Positions 44,802 through 53,567 of a DNA stretch of 64,000 nucleotides are shown piece by piece. How positions within the stretch are numbered: position 1 is the first letter of the stretch; every line of letters begins with the position of its first letter. The notes below the pieces were generated by a model. It worked only from the letters and a program-made list of their open reading frames with translations. It had not been told where the DNA came from and searched no databases. Source of the stretch: UBA2377 sp964525935 (GTDB lineage Bacteria; Verrucomicrobiota; Verrucomicrobiia; Opitutales; Opitutaceae); NCBI GenBank assembly GCA_964525935.1, contig CAZGJZ010000002.1, positions 1 to 64,000 of the forward strand, written 5' to 3'. The position numbers and the translations under genes are program-made.

Positions 44802-45863
44802 TCAGCCCGGCGTGACGGGAATCTTCACCGCGTGGGCGGGCAGGGGACGCACGGTGGGGCCGTCGAGCCAGCGACCTTCGACCATCGTGTAGAGTGGATA
44901 CGCCGGGAGCCCGCGCTCGTTGTGCTGGAGGAGCGAGACGACGCTCTTGCCCGCGGCGACGCCGAGCAGGTCGTTTTGCTCGTCGATGCCGGCGATGTGA
45001 TCGGACTGGCCAAAGCGCGAGATGAGGCAGACGCCCATTTCGTTGGGCACGTCATAGCCGAGTTTCTTGATCCAGTCGCACACCTCGAGCTGGTAGCCCG
45101 GCAGGACGATGCAATCGATGCGCTGGTTTTTCAGCCATTTGCCGAGGGCCGCCTTGGTCACCTCCTGCGGGACCCACGGCGTGACCTGCTGGCTGGCCGG
45201 GAGCGCATACTGCTCCGCGAGGAAGGAGCCGAGCATGATGCCGAGGCTGCGGTGGGAAAAATCCTGCTGCACAACGAGGCCGATACGCCGGTAGCCGCGT
45301 TCGCGCAGTTTGCGGAGGCAGAGCCGCATGTTGTAGGCGTGGTGAATGCACACGCGGTGCGCGGCGACGTTGGTGATCGAGTAACCCACGGCCACGGTGG
45401 AAAAATGCTCCCATTCCAGATCGGAGATCGGCCCGGGCTTGGGCAACCGCGGTGGAAGCAACACGCCTTGGATGCCGCGGGCCTGGAGAATGCGGCTGAC
45501 CTGCAGACCGGTCATGCCGCGCTCAGTGATCTGGAAGGTTTCCAGCGCGAAACCCTGGGACTTGGCGTAGGCGATGATGGAGTTACGCAGCGTCTGCTCG
45601 GCGAGGTTGCCCTCGTAGGACTCCGGCCGGTAGTTCAGCACGTAGGCCAGCGTGCCGGCGAAGCGGTGCTGCTGGTTGCGCCGGTAGGCGGAGAGCGCGG
45701 AGAGCATCGCGTTGTGCGTGTAGCCGAGGTCGCGGGCGGCCGCCTGCACGCGGGCGGCAGTGCCGGGTTCGACGCGCGCATCGTGCCGCAGGGCGAGGCC
45801 CACGGTGGTGAAATGCACGCCGGTGGCCTTGGCGATATCCCGGAGCGTGACGCGTTTTTCCAT
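44802..45863 (-). CDS. LacI-family regulator (paralogue 1)
   Basis: A 353-aa regulator: LacI helix-turn-helix (residues 4-25, VTLRDIAKATGVHFTTVGLA), hinge helix (LGYTHNAMLSALSAYR) and periplasmic-binding-protein-like sensor domain. The recognition helix is HFTTVGL in place of the common Ser-x-x-TVSR, shared by all five paralogues in this window. It is convergent with the glycan operon and divergent from the TonB receptor at 46485, which is separated by 621 bp. Likely controls carbohydrate genes here; effector unknown. Confidence 0.9.
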   Translation of the reverse strand: MEKRVTLRDIAKATGVHFTTVGLALRHDARVEPGTAARVQAAARDLGYTHNAMLSALSAYRRNQQHRFAGTLAYVLNYRPESYEGNLAEQTLRNSIIAYAKSQGFALETFQITERGMTGLQVSRILQARGIQGVLLPPRLPKPGPISDLEWEHFSTVAVGYSITNVAAHRVCIHHAYNMRLCLRKLRERGYRRIGLVVQQDFSHRSLGIMLGSFLAEQYALPASQQVTPWVPQEVTKAALGKWLKNQRIDCIVLPGYQLEVCDWIKKLGYDVPNEMGVCLISRFGQSDHIAGIDEQNDLLGVAAGKSVVSLLQHNERGLPAYPLYTMVEGRWLDGPTVRPLPAHAVKIPVTPG

Positions 45864-46484
45864 GACCGGGGCGGATAGTCCGGCGCGGCTCAGCGAGCCG
45901 GAAACCCTGACGGCGGAAGCGATGCAACCATGGGATCAAAGGAGCGATTTTTAACCCGGTGGCGCGAGCGAAAACGCGACCGGATTGCGGTCGCACCGAG
46001 TTGCGGGGCTGTGCGGGCGCGAGGGCGGACATCAGAAAACCGGGAAATTCCCCTAATTCCTGCAAGCGACCGGCAACACAGGATTTCTACGGGTAGGATA
46101 TCGCGTGCGTTGTAGGGGCGGATTTTCGGGCACTACTTGCGACCGTAGTCTTTCGCTTTCGCTTACCCCGAGCTTTTCCTTTTCCGGAAATATTGCCGCC
46201 GCCCATCCATCCCCACCACGAACCAGTCCGCCCCGGCCGCCCCGGCCGGAGCTCCGGCGCGTCTGCGCCAGCCATCATTGTGCTTTTAAAATCCCACAGA
46301 TCCAAGAAATCATAGAATCCTGTTAATTAAGTATCGGTATTTATCAAACGCGACGTGGCGTCCGGGCCGGATTATTTCTACACTCCGCTCGCTGACTCCG
46401 GTCCAACCCACCGCGACCCCACTTTGTTAGTTGTTAGGCAAGTCTGCATTCACCCGAACTAACCAGTTCCACGACCCCAATACC
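45864..46484. other. 621-bp intergenic region before a TonB receptor
   Basis: No convincing gene. It holds a conserved CTAC-N3-TAGG element (46087), a weaker minus-strand relative (46051-46062), an ACTAC/GTAGT inverted repeat (46132-46149, spacer 8), C-rich tracts and an AT-rich stretch near 46315-46345 that could hold a promoter for the receptor. The distance from the element at 46087 to the ATG (about 400 bp) implies a long leader or an unseen small RNA. Confidence 0.5.
46087..46112 (+). promoter_or_regulatory. Conserved CTAC-N3-TAGG-N10-TTG element, copy 4
   Basis: CTACGGGTAGGA, ten bases, GTTG on the plus strand. The spacing is the same as in copies 2 and 3, and the core is the same as in copy 1. 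Confidence 0.5.
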
Positions 46485-49049
46485 ATGAGCATCAAAACCA
46501 TCATGCCAGCAATCCACGGCGCCAGCCGTGTTTTCCTGTTCCTGACCGTCGGCGCCGCTGTCGCGCTTGGGCAAACCGCCCCCACTACCATCCCCGCTGA
46601 ATCCGCATCCTCGGACAAGGACGCCCCGGTCAAGCTGTCGGCCTTCGAGGTCTCGGCCGAACGGGATTACGGCTACCGCAAGAGCAGTTCCGTCACCACG
46701 TCCCGCACGGCCCTGAAGGTCGTGGAGAACCCGCAGTCCGTCGAAATTCTTTCGGGTGAACTGCTGAAGGACATGCAGGTCGCGCTGCCGAGCCAGGTTT
46801 TCCGCTACACCAGCACCGTCATGGTGGGTGAAGCCGAAATCGGCCAGGCCGGTCTCTACACGCTGCGCAGCTTCCAGCTGCCGATCTTCTACAACGGTCT
46901 CGGCCTCGCCAGTTCGTTCTCGCTCACGCCGATCATCCCGGTGGACAACATCGAGCGTGTCGAAATCGCGAAGGGTCCCGTGGCGCTGTATTACACGAAT
47001 TCGACGCCCAACGGCGTGGCGAACTACGTGACGAAGAAGCCCCAGTTCATCAACGCCACCGAGGTCCGTTTCACGGCCGGCAGCTATGATTACATGAAGG
47101 CGATGATGGACACCCAATACGTCATCAGCAAGGAGCACGGCCTCGCGATGCGTTTCATCACCTCCTACCAGTCGATGGGCGGTCGCGTCGACGGCCAGGA
47201 CCACAACACACTGCTCTTCGCCGATCCGTCCTTCACGTGGCGTCCGAATGACAAGTTCTCGATCACCGCGGAATTCGCGGGCACGAAGCAGAACACGCCT
47301 TACGCGACCTTTGAATGGAATCTCGCGATGAACCCGCAGTATTGGTCCGACGTCACGAATCCCTCACAGGCCGTGCTGAACTACATGAAGACGGCTTACA
47401 GCCTGCCGGATGACGCTTCGGCCCGCGCCAAGATCAATGAGCGCTGGGGCTATGTGCAGGGCAATCCGAACGGCTCGACGCAGGGCATCGTGCAGAACAG
47501 CTACATGACCAACTGGTCGAACGACATGCTCGGCATGACCGGCACGGCGCCGTATTACTTCACGGGCGACACCATCGACTGGTGGCGCTTCTCTACCCGC
47601 GGCGACAAGTATCAGTCCAAGGGCCGCGACTCCAACTACGATGGCAACTCGCACATGGCCGATGTCTCCATGGACTTCACGCCCTTCGAAGCCCTGTCGG
47701 TTCGCTATCACTGGCTGCACATGGTCAACAACACGGCCTTCACCCGCCAGTTGTTCCAGCCCGTCGCCGGTCTTCGTCCCGACGGTCGCGTCAACGCGAT
47801 GAACGCCGCGGCGGCCATCTCCTGGACCCCGCACCGCTGGGCTTCCTCCGACGCCCAGCAGCTCGACGCGTCCTTCGAGAAAGAGGCTTTCAACATGAAG
47901 CACTCCATCACGCTCGGTTACGAGCGCGACCGCACCGTCGGTTCGATCGACAACGTCACCATCGACCTCAGCAAGGCCGCGCCCGGCAGCGTGAGCGCCG
48001 GCGGCTACGCCCTCACCGGCGCCTCGGTTTACCAGCACTTCGATCCGTTCGCCAGTGGCGCCGACACCAACTACCAGGGTATCTACCAGGTGGTCGCTTC
48101 CGGCCCGCGCCAGACCAACTACTCGGTCACGAACTTTGAAGCCGCGACGTTCAGCTACCGCGGTTCGGCGTTCGACAACCGCCTCAACCTCCTCGCTGGC
48201 GTGCGCCACTCGAAGCTCATCAACACCGGCCGCTCGGACTACAGCCCGACCTACGGTGCGATCTTCAGCGTGACCAAGGGCTTCCACGTCTTCGCCTCCG
48301 CGAGCGAGATGGTGAGTTTCACCAATAACCTCAGCGCGCAGGGTGGCGGCGTTAAACCCTCCGACAACCCCGTCCTCCTCGATAACGTGACCGAGAAAGG
48401 CATGGAGTGGGGCGTCAAGACCGACCTCAACGACGGCGAATGGTCCGGCACGCTCTCGATGTATCGCGACGAACGCGACGGCATCGTGCAGGCGGACTTC
48501 GCCAAGATCATCGCCGATCCCCGCAACTTGAGCGGCAGCGCCGCCGACCAGGTGCAGTTCTTCACCAACGGTGGTGTCGTCCGCGCCGAGGGTGTCGAGG
48601 CCGACGTTGCCTGGACCCCGAACCGGAACCTGCAGGTCATCGTCAACTACGCCTGGCAATACACGGCGAAGACGGTGAGCGACAAGACGCTCAACCCGGC
48701 GACGCCCGGCGCGCTGGCCAACCAGCATGCCCGCCGCCGCCTGCAAAAATCGCCCGAGCACCGCGCCAACTTCATCACGAAGTATAACTTCACCAGCGGC
48801 CCGTTGAAGAACTTCAGCGTCGGTGGCGCCGTGCGCTACTCGGACGATTACCTCGTGAACAACAACGTCTCGTTAAACATTCACGCGCCCTCCGAGGTCA
48901 TCGTCGATCTGTTCGCGACCTACACGACGAAGCTCGCGGGCGTCCCCACGGACCTCCAGTTCAACGTGATCAACGCCACGGATGAGATCAACGATGTCAC
49001 CCGCAGCAATGGTCTCGAACTGCGCCTGAGCACCGGTTTCCGCTTCTGA
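46485..49049 (+). CDS. TonB-dependent receptor
   Basis: An 854-aa outer-membrane transporter, paralogue of the receptor at 36497. Signal peptide from ATG 46485 (cleavage near ALGQTAP), TonB-box region VKLSAFEVSAERDYGYRK, plug with VDNIERVEIAKGPVALYYTNSTPNGVANYVTKKPQF, barrel ending RLSTGFRF. A longer frame from a TTG at 46431 is unlikely since it would place a hydrophilic stretch before the signal. It is flanked by LacI-type genes on both sides, so LacI control of a sugar uptake system is a reasonable inference. A strong terminator follows. Confidence 0.92.
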   Translation: MSIKTIMPAIHGASRVFLFLTVGAAVALGQTAPTTIPAESASSDKDAPVKLSAFEVSAERDYGYRKSSSVTTSRTALKVVENPQSVEILSGELLKDMQVALPSQVFRYTSTVMVGEAEIGQAGLYTLRSFQLPIFYNGLGLASSFSLTPIIPVDNIERVEIAKGPVALYYTNSTPNGVANYVTKKPQFINATEVRFTAGSYDYMKAMMDTQYVISKEHGLAMRFITSYQSMGGRVDGQDHNTLLFADPSFTWRPNDKFSITAEFAGTKQNTPYATFEWNLAMNPQYWSDVTNPSQAVLNYMKTAYSLPDDASARAKINERWGYVQGNPNGSTQGIVQNSYMTNWSNDMLGMTGTAPYYFTGDTIDWWRFSTRGDKYQSKGRDSNYDGNSHMADVSMDFTPFEALSVRYHWLHMVNNTAFTRQLFQPVAGLRPDGRVNAMNAAAAISWTPHRWASSDAQQLDASFEKEAFNMKHSITLGYERDRTVGSIDNVTIDLSKAAPGSVSAGGYALTGASVYQHFDPFASGADTNYQGIYQVVASGPRQTNYSVTNFEAATFSYRGSAFDNRLNLLAGVRHSKLINTGRSDYSPTYGAIFSVTKGFHVFASASEMVSFTNNLSAQGGGVKPSDNPVLLDNVTEKGMEWGVKTDLNDGEWSGTLSMYRDERDGIVQADFAKIIADPRNLSGSAADQVQFFTNGGVVRAEGVEADVAWTPNRNLQVIVNYAWQYTAKTVSDKTLNPATPGALANQHARRRLQKSPEHRANFITKYNFTSGPLKNFSVGGAVRYSDDYLVNNNVSLNIHAPSEVIVDLFATYTTKLAGVPTDLQFNVINATDEINDVTRSNGLELRLSTGFRF

Positions 49050-49091
49050 TCTGATCCAGCCAGCGCCTGCTGGGGGCGCTAACTGAAAACG

Positions 49092-49124
49092 AGAGCCGCA
49101 CGTGAAAATGTGCGGCTCTTTTTT
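49092..49124. terminator. Bidirectional Rho-independent terminator
   Basis: Ten-base arms (AGAGCCGCAC and complement), eight-base loop, TTTTTT on the plus strand; on the minus strand the stem is followed by CGTTTT. It serves both the TonB receptor and the LacI-type gene ending at 49129. Confidence 0.9.
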
Positions 49125-49128
49125 GCGC

Positions 49129-50190
49129 CTATATGGTGGCGTGAACGGGTGCAGCCAACGGTGGACGCACCGTGCCCTGCTCGACCCAGCGGCCTTCGAC
49201 CGCGATCGAGCGCGGATACACCGGCAGGCCGCGCTCGTTTTGCTTCAGCATGGAAATGACAAAGCTGGCGGAGGCCTCGCCGATCAGGTCCGTCTGGTTG
49301 TCGATGCCCGCCACGCCGGCGAGATCGGAGCTGTTGCCAAAAAGCTGGCCGAGGCAGACGCCGAGATCCTCCGGCACGCGGTGGCCCAGCTCCTTGATCC
49401 AGTCGAGCATCTCCTGCCAGTAGGCGGTGAGGATCACGCAATCGATGCGCTCCTGGCGCAGCCAGCGGTCAAACGACGCCTTGGTCGTTTTGTGTTCGAT
49501 CAGCGGCGTGACGCGGTCGGACTCGGGCAGCAGGCATTGTTCAGCGAGAAAAGTGCCGGGCACGATGCCGAGGCTGCGTTCGAAGATTTCATACGGCAGC
49601 ACGAGGCCGATGCGCCGGTAACCACGGCCGCGCAGTTGCTGCATCGCGAGCCGGATGTTGAAGGCGTGGTGCACGCAGACGCGGTGGATGCGCAGCTGGG
49701 TGATCGAGTAGCCGACTGCGACGGTGGAAAAATGCTGCCAGTCCAAGTCCGGCATCGGGCCCGGCAGCGGGAGCTTGGGCGAAAGAATCAGGCCCTGGAT
49801 GCCGCGGGCGCGCAGCATCCGGCTCAGTCGCGCGGCAGTCATGCCGGGCGCATTGATCTGGAACGATTCGAGCTCGAAACCCTGTTCGCGCGCGCAACGC
49901 GTGGCGCCGTCGATAAGCTGGCGTTCGGTGACGTTGTGGCGCGCCTGCTCCGGGGAATACGTGACGATGCAGCCGATGACGCCAGCGTAGCGCTTGGCGT
50001 TGCGGTGCCGGTAGGAGGACAGCGCCGACAACATCGCATCGTGCGTGTAGCCCAGCTCGGCCGCGATGGCGCGGATGCGCTCGGCGGTGTCGGCCGTGAC
50101 GCGCGGGTCGCGGCGCAGGGCGAGGCCCACGGTGGTGAAGTGCACCTTGGCGCGCTTGGCGATATCCCGCAGGCTGACATGCTTCTCCAT
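49129..50190 (-). CDS. LacI-family regulator (paralogue 2)
   Basis: A 353-aa LacI-type regulator; HTH near the N-terminus (VSLRDIAKRAKVHFTTVGLALRR), hinge LGYTHDAMLSALSSYR, and sensor domain with the blocks HFSTVAVGYSIT, LRGRGYRRIGLV and NERGLPVYPRSIAVEGRW shared with its neighbours. It is the most downstream of a four-gene tandem array of paralogues on the minus strand (53538 to 49129). It is separated from the next by 88 bp that include palindrome copy 4. The adjacent TonB receptor is a candidate target. Confidence 0.9.
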   Translation of the reverse strand: MEKHVSLRDIAKRAKVHFTTVGLALRRDPRVTADTAERIRAIAAELGYTHDAMLSALSSYRHRNAKRYAGVIGCIVTYSPEQARHNVTERQLIDGATRCAREQGFELESFQINAPGMTAARLSRMLRARGIQGLILSPKLPLPGPMPDLDWQHFSTVAVGYSITQLRIHRVCVHHAFNIRLAMQQLRGRGYRRIGLVLPYEIFERSLGIVPGTFLAEQCLLPESDRVTPLIEHKTTKASFDRWLRQERIDCVILTAYWQEMLDWIKELGHRVPEDLGVCLGQLFGNSSDLAGVAGIDNQTDLIGEASASFVISMLKQNERGLPVYPRSIAVEGRWVEQGTVRPPLAAPVHATI

Positions 50191-50261
50191 GTGATAAGGA
50201 CTGGTTTTCTGGCGAATTTACCCAAGCAGATTGTGCACTCTTACGCAAAAGGCTGCCGCCC

Positions 50262-50286
50262 GTTTGTAACCTATTGGGTTACAAAC
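50262..50286. repeat. Palindromic repeat, copy 4 (variant)
   Basis: Ten-base arms GTTTGTAACC (50262-50271) and GGTTACAAAC (50277-50286) with loop TATTG, so the centre differs from copies 1-3. It supplies the TAA stop (50279-50281) of LacI paralogue 3. Confidence 0.9.
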
Positions 50287-51322
50287 CGGATTGAGGGCGC
50301 ACGGTGGGACGTTCGATCCAGCGGCCCTCGACGAGCAGGTAGCGCGGATACTCCGGGAGGCCGCGCTCGTTGTGGCTGATCATGGCGATGACGGCATCGA
50401 CCGCGGCCTCGCCGATGGCTTCCATGCGTTCGTCGACACCGGCGATGTGGTCGGTTTTGCCGAAGCGGCTGACCAGAGCCAGGCCGAGTTTGTGGGGCAT
50501 TTCATAGCCGAGCTCCTGCACCCAGGCGTGAATTTCCAACGGCAGTCCGGTGAGCGCGATGGCCTCGACGCGCTCGGCGCGGAGCCACTGGTGGAGACGC
50601 GCCTTGGTGATCTCGACCTGCGGCACGAAGAGCGGCGCCACGCGGTCGGCGGGCGGTTGCAGGCATTGCTCGGCCAGGTAGGAGCCGAGCACGTGACCGC
50701 GGCTGCGTTCGTAGAGTTCGCTCGGCAGGACGAGCCCGATGCGGCGGTAGCCGCGCTCGCGCAGCTTGGCGAGGCAGAGGCGGGTGTTGTGCGATTGGTT
50801 GGCGCACACGCGGTGCAGGCTCGGGCTGGTCACGGAATAACCCACGGCGATGGTGGAAAACTCGCTCCAATCCAAGTCCTCCATCGGGCCGGGCATCGGC
50901 AGGCGCGGCGGCACGATTATCCCCTGGATGCCGCGGGCGTGCAGCAACCGGGTCATACGGGCGGCGGTCATCTCGGGGGCGTTGATCTGGAACGACTCGA
51001 GATTGAAGTTGCGTGAGCGGGCGTGGGCCGTGGTGGACTCGACGAGCCGGCGCTCGGTGACGTTGGTTTTCAACATGTCGCCGGGCTCATAGGTGATGAG
51101 GTAGGCAATGACGCCGGCGAACCGGTGTGAATTGCGGTGCCGGTAGACGGAGAGCGCGGAGAGCATCGCGTCCTGGGTGTAGCCGAGCTGGCGCGCGGCG
51201 GCCTCGACCTTGGCGATGGTGTCGGGGCGGACGCGCGGATCGTGGCGCAAGGCGAGACCGACGGTCGTGAAGTGCACGCCGGTGGCCCGGGCCAGATCGC
51301 GCAATGTGACGCGTTTATCCAT
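50279..51322 (-). CDS. LacI-family regulator (paralogue 3)
   Basis: A 347-aa LacI-type regulator starting MDKRVTLRDLARATGVHFTT. ATG 51322 is chosen since upstream in-frame codons are antisense to the next gene's end and precede the conserved start shared by all paralogues. Sensor-domain blocks: FSTIAVGYSVTSPSLHRVC, LRERGYRRIGLVLPSE, NERGLPEYPRYLLVEGRW. Its TAA stop is inside the palindromic repeat. It is 34 bp from paralogue 4, so probably co-transcribed. Confidence 0.9.
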   Translation of the reverse strand: MDKRVTLRDLARATGVHFTTVGLALRHDPRVRPDTIAKVEAAARQLGYTQDAMLSALSVYRHRNSHRFAGVIAYLITYEPGDMLKTNVTERRLVESTTAHARSRNFNLESFQINAPEMTAARMTRLLHARGIQGIIVPPRLPMPGPMEDLDWSEFSTIAVGYSVTSPSLHRVCANQSHNTRLCLAKLRERGYRRIGLVLPSELYERSRGHVLGSYLAEQCLQPPADRVAPLFVPQVEITKARLHQWLRAERVEAIALTGLPLEIHAWVQELGYEMPHKLGLALVSRFGKTDHIAGVDERMEAIGEAAVDAVIAMISHNERGLPEYPRYLLVEGRWIERPTVRPQSGL

Positions 51323-51356
51323 GAGCAGCGTGGGGCGGACGCCGGGTTTTTTCCGA

Positions 51357-52493
51357 TCACCGTCGCCGGATGGCGGCGCGAGATTTCTTTTTGGCCGGGA
51401 TCGCAGGGGCGGGGAAAATTTCGGCGGCGGCCGGAGCTGTCGTAATCGTGATGGGTGTGGGCACGGCGCGCACGCTCGGGCGATCCACCCAGCGACCTTC
51501 GACGAGGGAGTAGCGTGGGTATTCGGGCAGACCGCGCTCATTGTGGCGGAGCAGGGAGGTGGCGAAATTGGCGGCCGCTTCGCCGAGCAGGGACATTTGT
51601 TCGTCGATGCCGGCGAGGTGATCGGTATCGCCAGCGCGGCTCAACACCGTGATGCCCATGGTGGCGGTATCATCGTAGCCGAGCGCGCGGATCCAGGCGT
51701 CGTGTTGCGTGGGAAAAGCGGTCAGGATCACGCTGTCGATGCGTTCCGTGCGCAGCCAGGCGCCGAGCCGGGCCTTGGTGACATCCTCCTCAAAAAGCGG
51801 GGCCGTGCGCTCCGCCGGGACTTGCTGCAACTGATGCGCGAGGTAGGCGCCGAGGACATTGCCGCGGGTGCGCTCGTTGACGTGGGGCGGGATGATGAGG
51901 CCGGTGCGCCGGTAGCCGCGGCGGCGCAGCTCGCGCAGGCAGAGCTGCATGTTGTGCGCCTGATGCGGGCAAGCGCGATGCACCCCGAGGCCGGTGATGG
52001 AGTAGCCGATGGCGACGGGGGAAAAATACTGCCACTCCAGTTCCGGGACAGGCCCCGGCATGGGCAGGCGCGGGGCGAAGATCAGGCCCTGGATGCCGCG
52101 GGCGCGGAGCATGCGGCTCAGGCGCGGCGCGGTCATGCCCGGGGTATTGATGCGAAACGATTCCAGGGCAAAGCCCTGCGACTGGGCATAGGCGGTGGCA
52201 GCCTCGACGGTGGCGCGCTCCCGGGTGTTGACCTTGAGCGTCTCGGCCGGGTCGTAGGTGATGAGGTAGGCGATGACCCCCGCGAGGCGCTGCGACTTGC
52301 GGTGCCGGTAGGTGGAGAGCGCGGAGAGCATCGCATCGTGCGAGTAGCCGAGCTGGCGGGCGACTTGCTGGATGCGGGCGGTGGTGGCGCGGTTGATGCG
52401 CGGATCGTTGCGCAGGGCGAGCCCGACCGTCGTGAAGTGGAGGCCGGCGACCTTGGCAATGTCGCGCAGGGTGACGCGCTGTTCGATCTCCAT
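51357..52493 (-). CDS. LacI-family regulator (paralogue 4)
   Basis: A 378-aa LacI-type regulator (VTLRDIAKVAGLHFTTVGLA; hinge LGYSHDAMLSALSTYR). It is longer than the others by a C-terminal extension of about 30 residues rich in Ala, Pro, Lys and Arg (ending KKKSRAAIRRR). The tail could aid nucleic acid binding or be unstructured. It is 10 bp downstream of paralogue 5. Confidence 0.9.
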   Translation of the reverse strand: MEIEQRVTLRDIAKVAGLHFTTVGLALRNDPRINRATTARIQQVARQLGYSHDAMLSALSTYRHRKSQRLAGVIAYLITYDPAETLKVNTRERATVEAATAYAQSQGFALESFRINTPGMTAPRLSRMLRARGIQGLIFAPRLPMPGPVPELEWQYFSPVAIGYSITGLGVHRACPHQAHNMQLCLRELRRRGYRRTGLIIPPHVNERTRGNVLGAYLAHQLQQVPAERTAPLFEEDVTKARLGAWLRTERIDSVILTAFPTQHDAWIRALGYDDTATMGITVLSRAGDTDHLAGIDEQMSLLGEAAANFATSLLRHNERGLPEYPRYSLVEGRWVDRPSVRAVPTPITITTAPAAAEIFPAPAIPAKKKSRAAIRRR

Positions 52494-52503
52494 GGGAAAA
52501 AAA

Positions 52504-53538
52504 TCAGGCGGTGCGCGCGCGGACGGTGGGACGCTCGACCCAGCGGCCCTGCACGAGCAGGTAGCGCGGGGATTCGGCCAGGCCGCGCTCGTTGTGCTGG
52601 ATCAGCGAGACGGCGAAGTTGGCGGCGGCATCGCCGAAGAGTTCGGGCCGCTCGTCGATGCCGGCGATGGCGCCGTTTTCCCCGTAACGGCTGATGAGCG
52701 CGATGCCCATGTCGTCCGGCACGCGGTAGCCGAGGCCGGTGATCCAGTCGCGGATTTCCAGCGGCTGGCCGGTCAGGATCACGCAATCGATGCGATGCGT
52801 GTGCAGCCAGTCCTTGAGCGCAGGCCGGGTGATTTGCTCGGCGAAGAGCGGCGGGATGGGCTGGTCGGCGGGGTGGAGGTATTGCTCGGCGAGGAAGGCG
52901 CCGAGCACGATGCCCATGTTGCGCTCGTAGATGTTGCGCTGGAGCACGAGGCCGATGCGCCGGTAGCCGCGGCTGCGCAGCTCGGCGAGCAGGAGCCGCA
53001 TGTTGCGGGCGTGGTGCGGGCAGGCGCGGTGAAGCGTGAGGTTGGTGATGGAGTAGCCGATCGCGACCGTGGAAAAATGCTGCCAGTCGAGTTCGGGCAT
53101 CGGGCCGGGCTCGGGGAGACGCGTGGCGAGAATGAGGCCCTGGACATTGCGGGCGCGCAGGATCTGGTTCATGCGCGTGGCGGTCATCCCGGGCGCATTG
53201 ATCTGGAACGGCTCGAGCCCGAAACCCTGCGACTTGGCGTAGGCGGTGGCGCCCTCGAGCACGATGCGGTCGGTGAAATTGGCCTGCTGCAGGTGCTCGG
53301 GCGGATACGTGACGATGAAGCCGATGGTGCCGGCGAACTTCCGCGCGGAGGCGTGACGGTAGGTCGAGAGCGCGGAAAGCATCGCATCCTGCGTGTAGCC
53401 GAGCTGGCGCGCGGCGCGGCGGACCTTCGCGGCCGTGGAGGGCTTGACGCGTGGATTGTTGCGCATGACCAGGCCGACGGTGGTGAAGTGCACCCCGGTG
53501 GCCTTGGCGATGTCGCGGAGCGTGACGCGCTTTTGCAT
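52504..53538 (-). CDS. LacI-family regulator (paralogue 5)
   Basis: A 344-aa LacI-type regulator starting MQKRVTLRDIAKATGVHFTT; the helix after it is VGLVMRNNPRV. Sensor-domain blocks match the other paralogues (FSTVAIGYSITNLTLHRAC, NERGLAESPRYLLVQGRW). An open frame continues far upstream, but that part is antisense-frame reading of purC; ATG 53538 gives the conserved start. First regulator of the tandem array, 29 bp after purC on the same strand. Confidence 0.9.
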   Translation of the reverse strand: MQKRVTLRDIAKATGVHFTTVGLVMRNNPRVKPSTAAKVRRAARQLGYTQDAMLSALSTYRHASARKFAGTIGFIVTYPPEHLQQANFTDRIVLEGATAYAKSQGFGLEPFQINAPGMTATRMNQILRARNVQGLILATRLPEPGPMPELDWQHFSTVAIGYSITNLTLHRACPHHARNMRLLLAELRSRGYRRIGLVLQRNIYERNMGIVLGAFLAEQYLHPADQPIPPLFAEQITRPALKDWLHTHRIDCVILTGQPLEIRDWITGLGYRVPDDMGIALISRYGENGAIAGIDERPELFGDAAANFAVSLIQHNERGLAESPRYLLVQGRWVERPTVRARTA

Positions 53539-53567
53539 GGGCAGCCCAGTCAGCGTGACGGTGGAAT

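Noticed and set aside
44802..53538. CRISPR array in the regulator region
   Set aside because: The periodic similarity comes from paralogous LacI genes; no short direct repeats with spacers are seen anywhere in the window.
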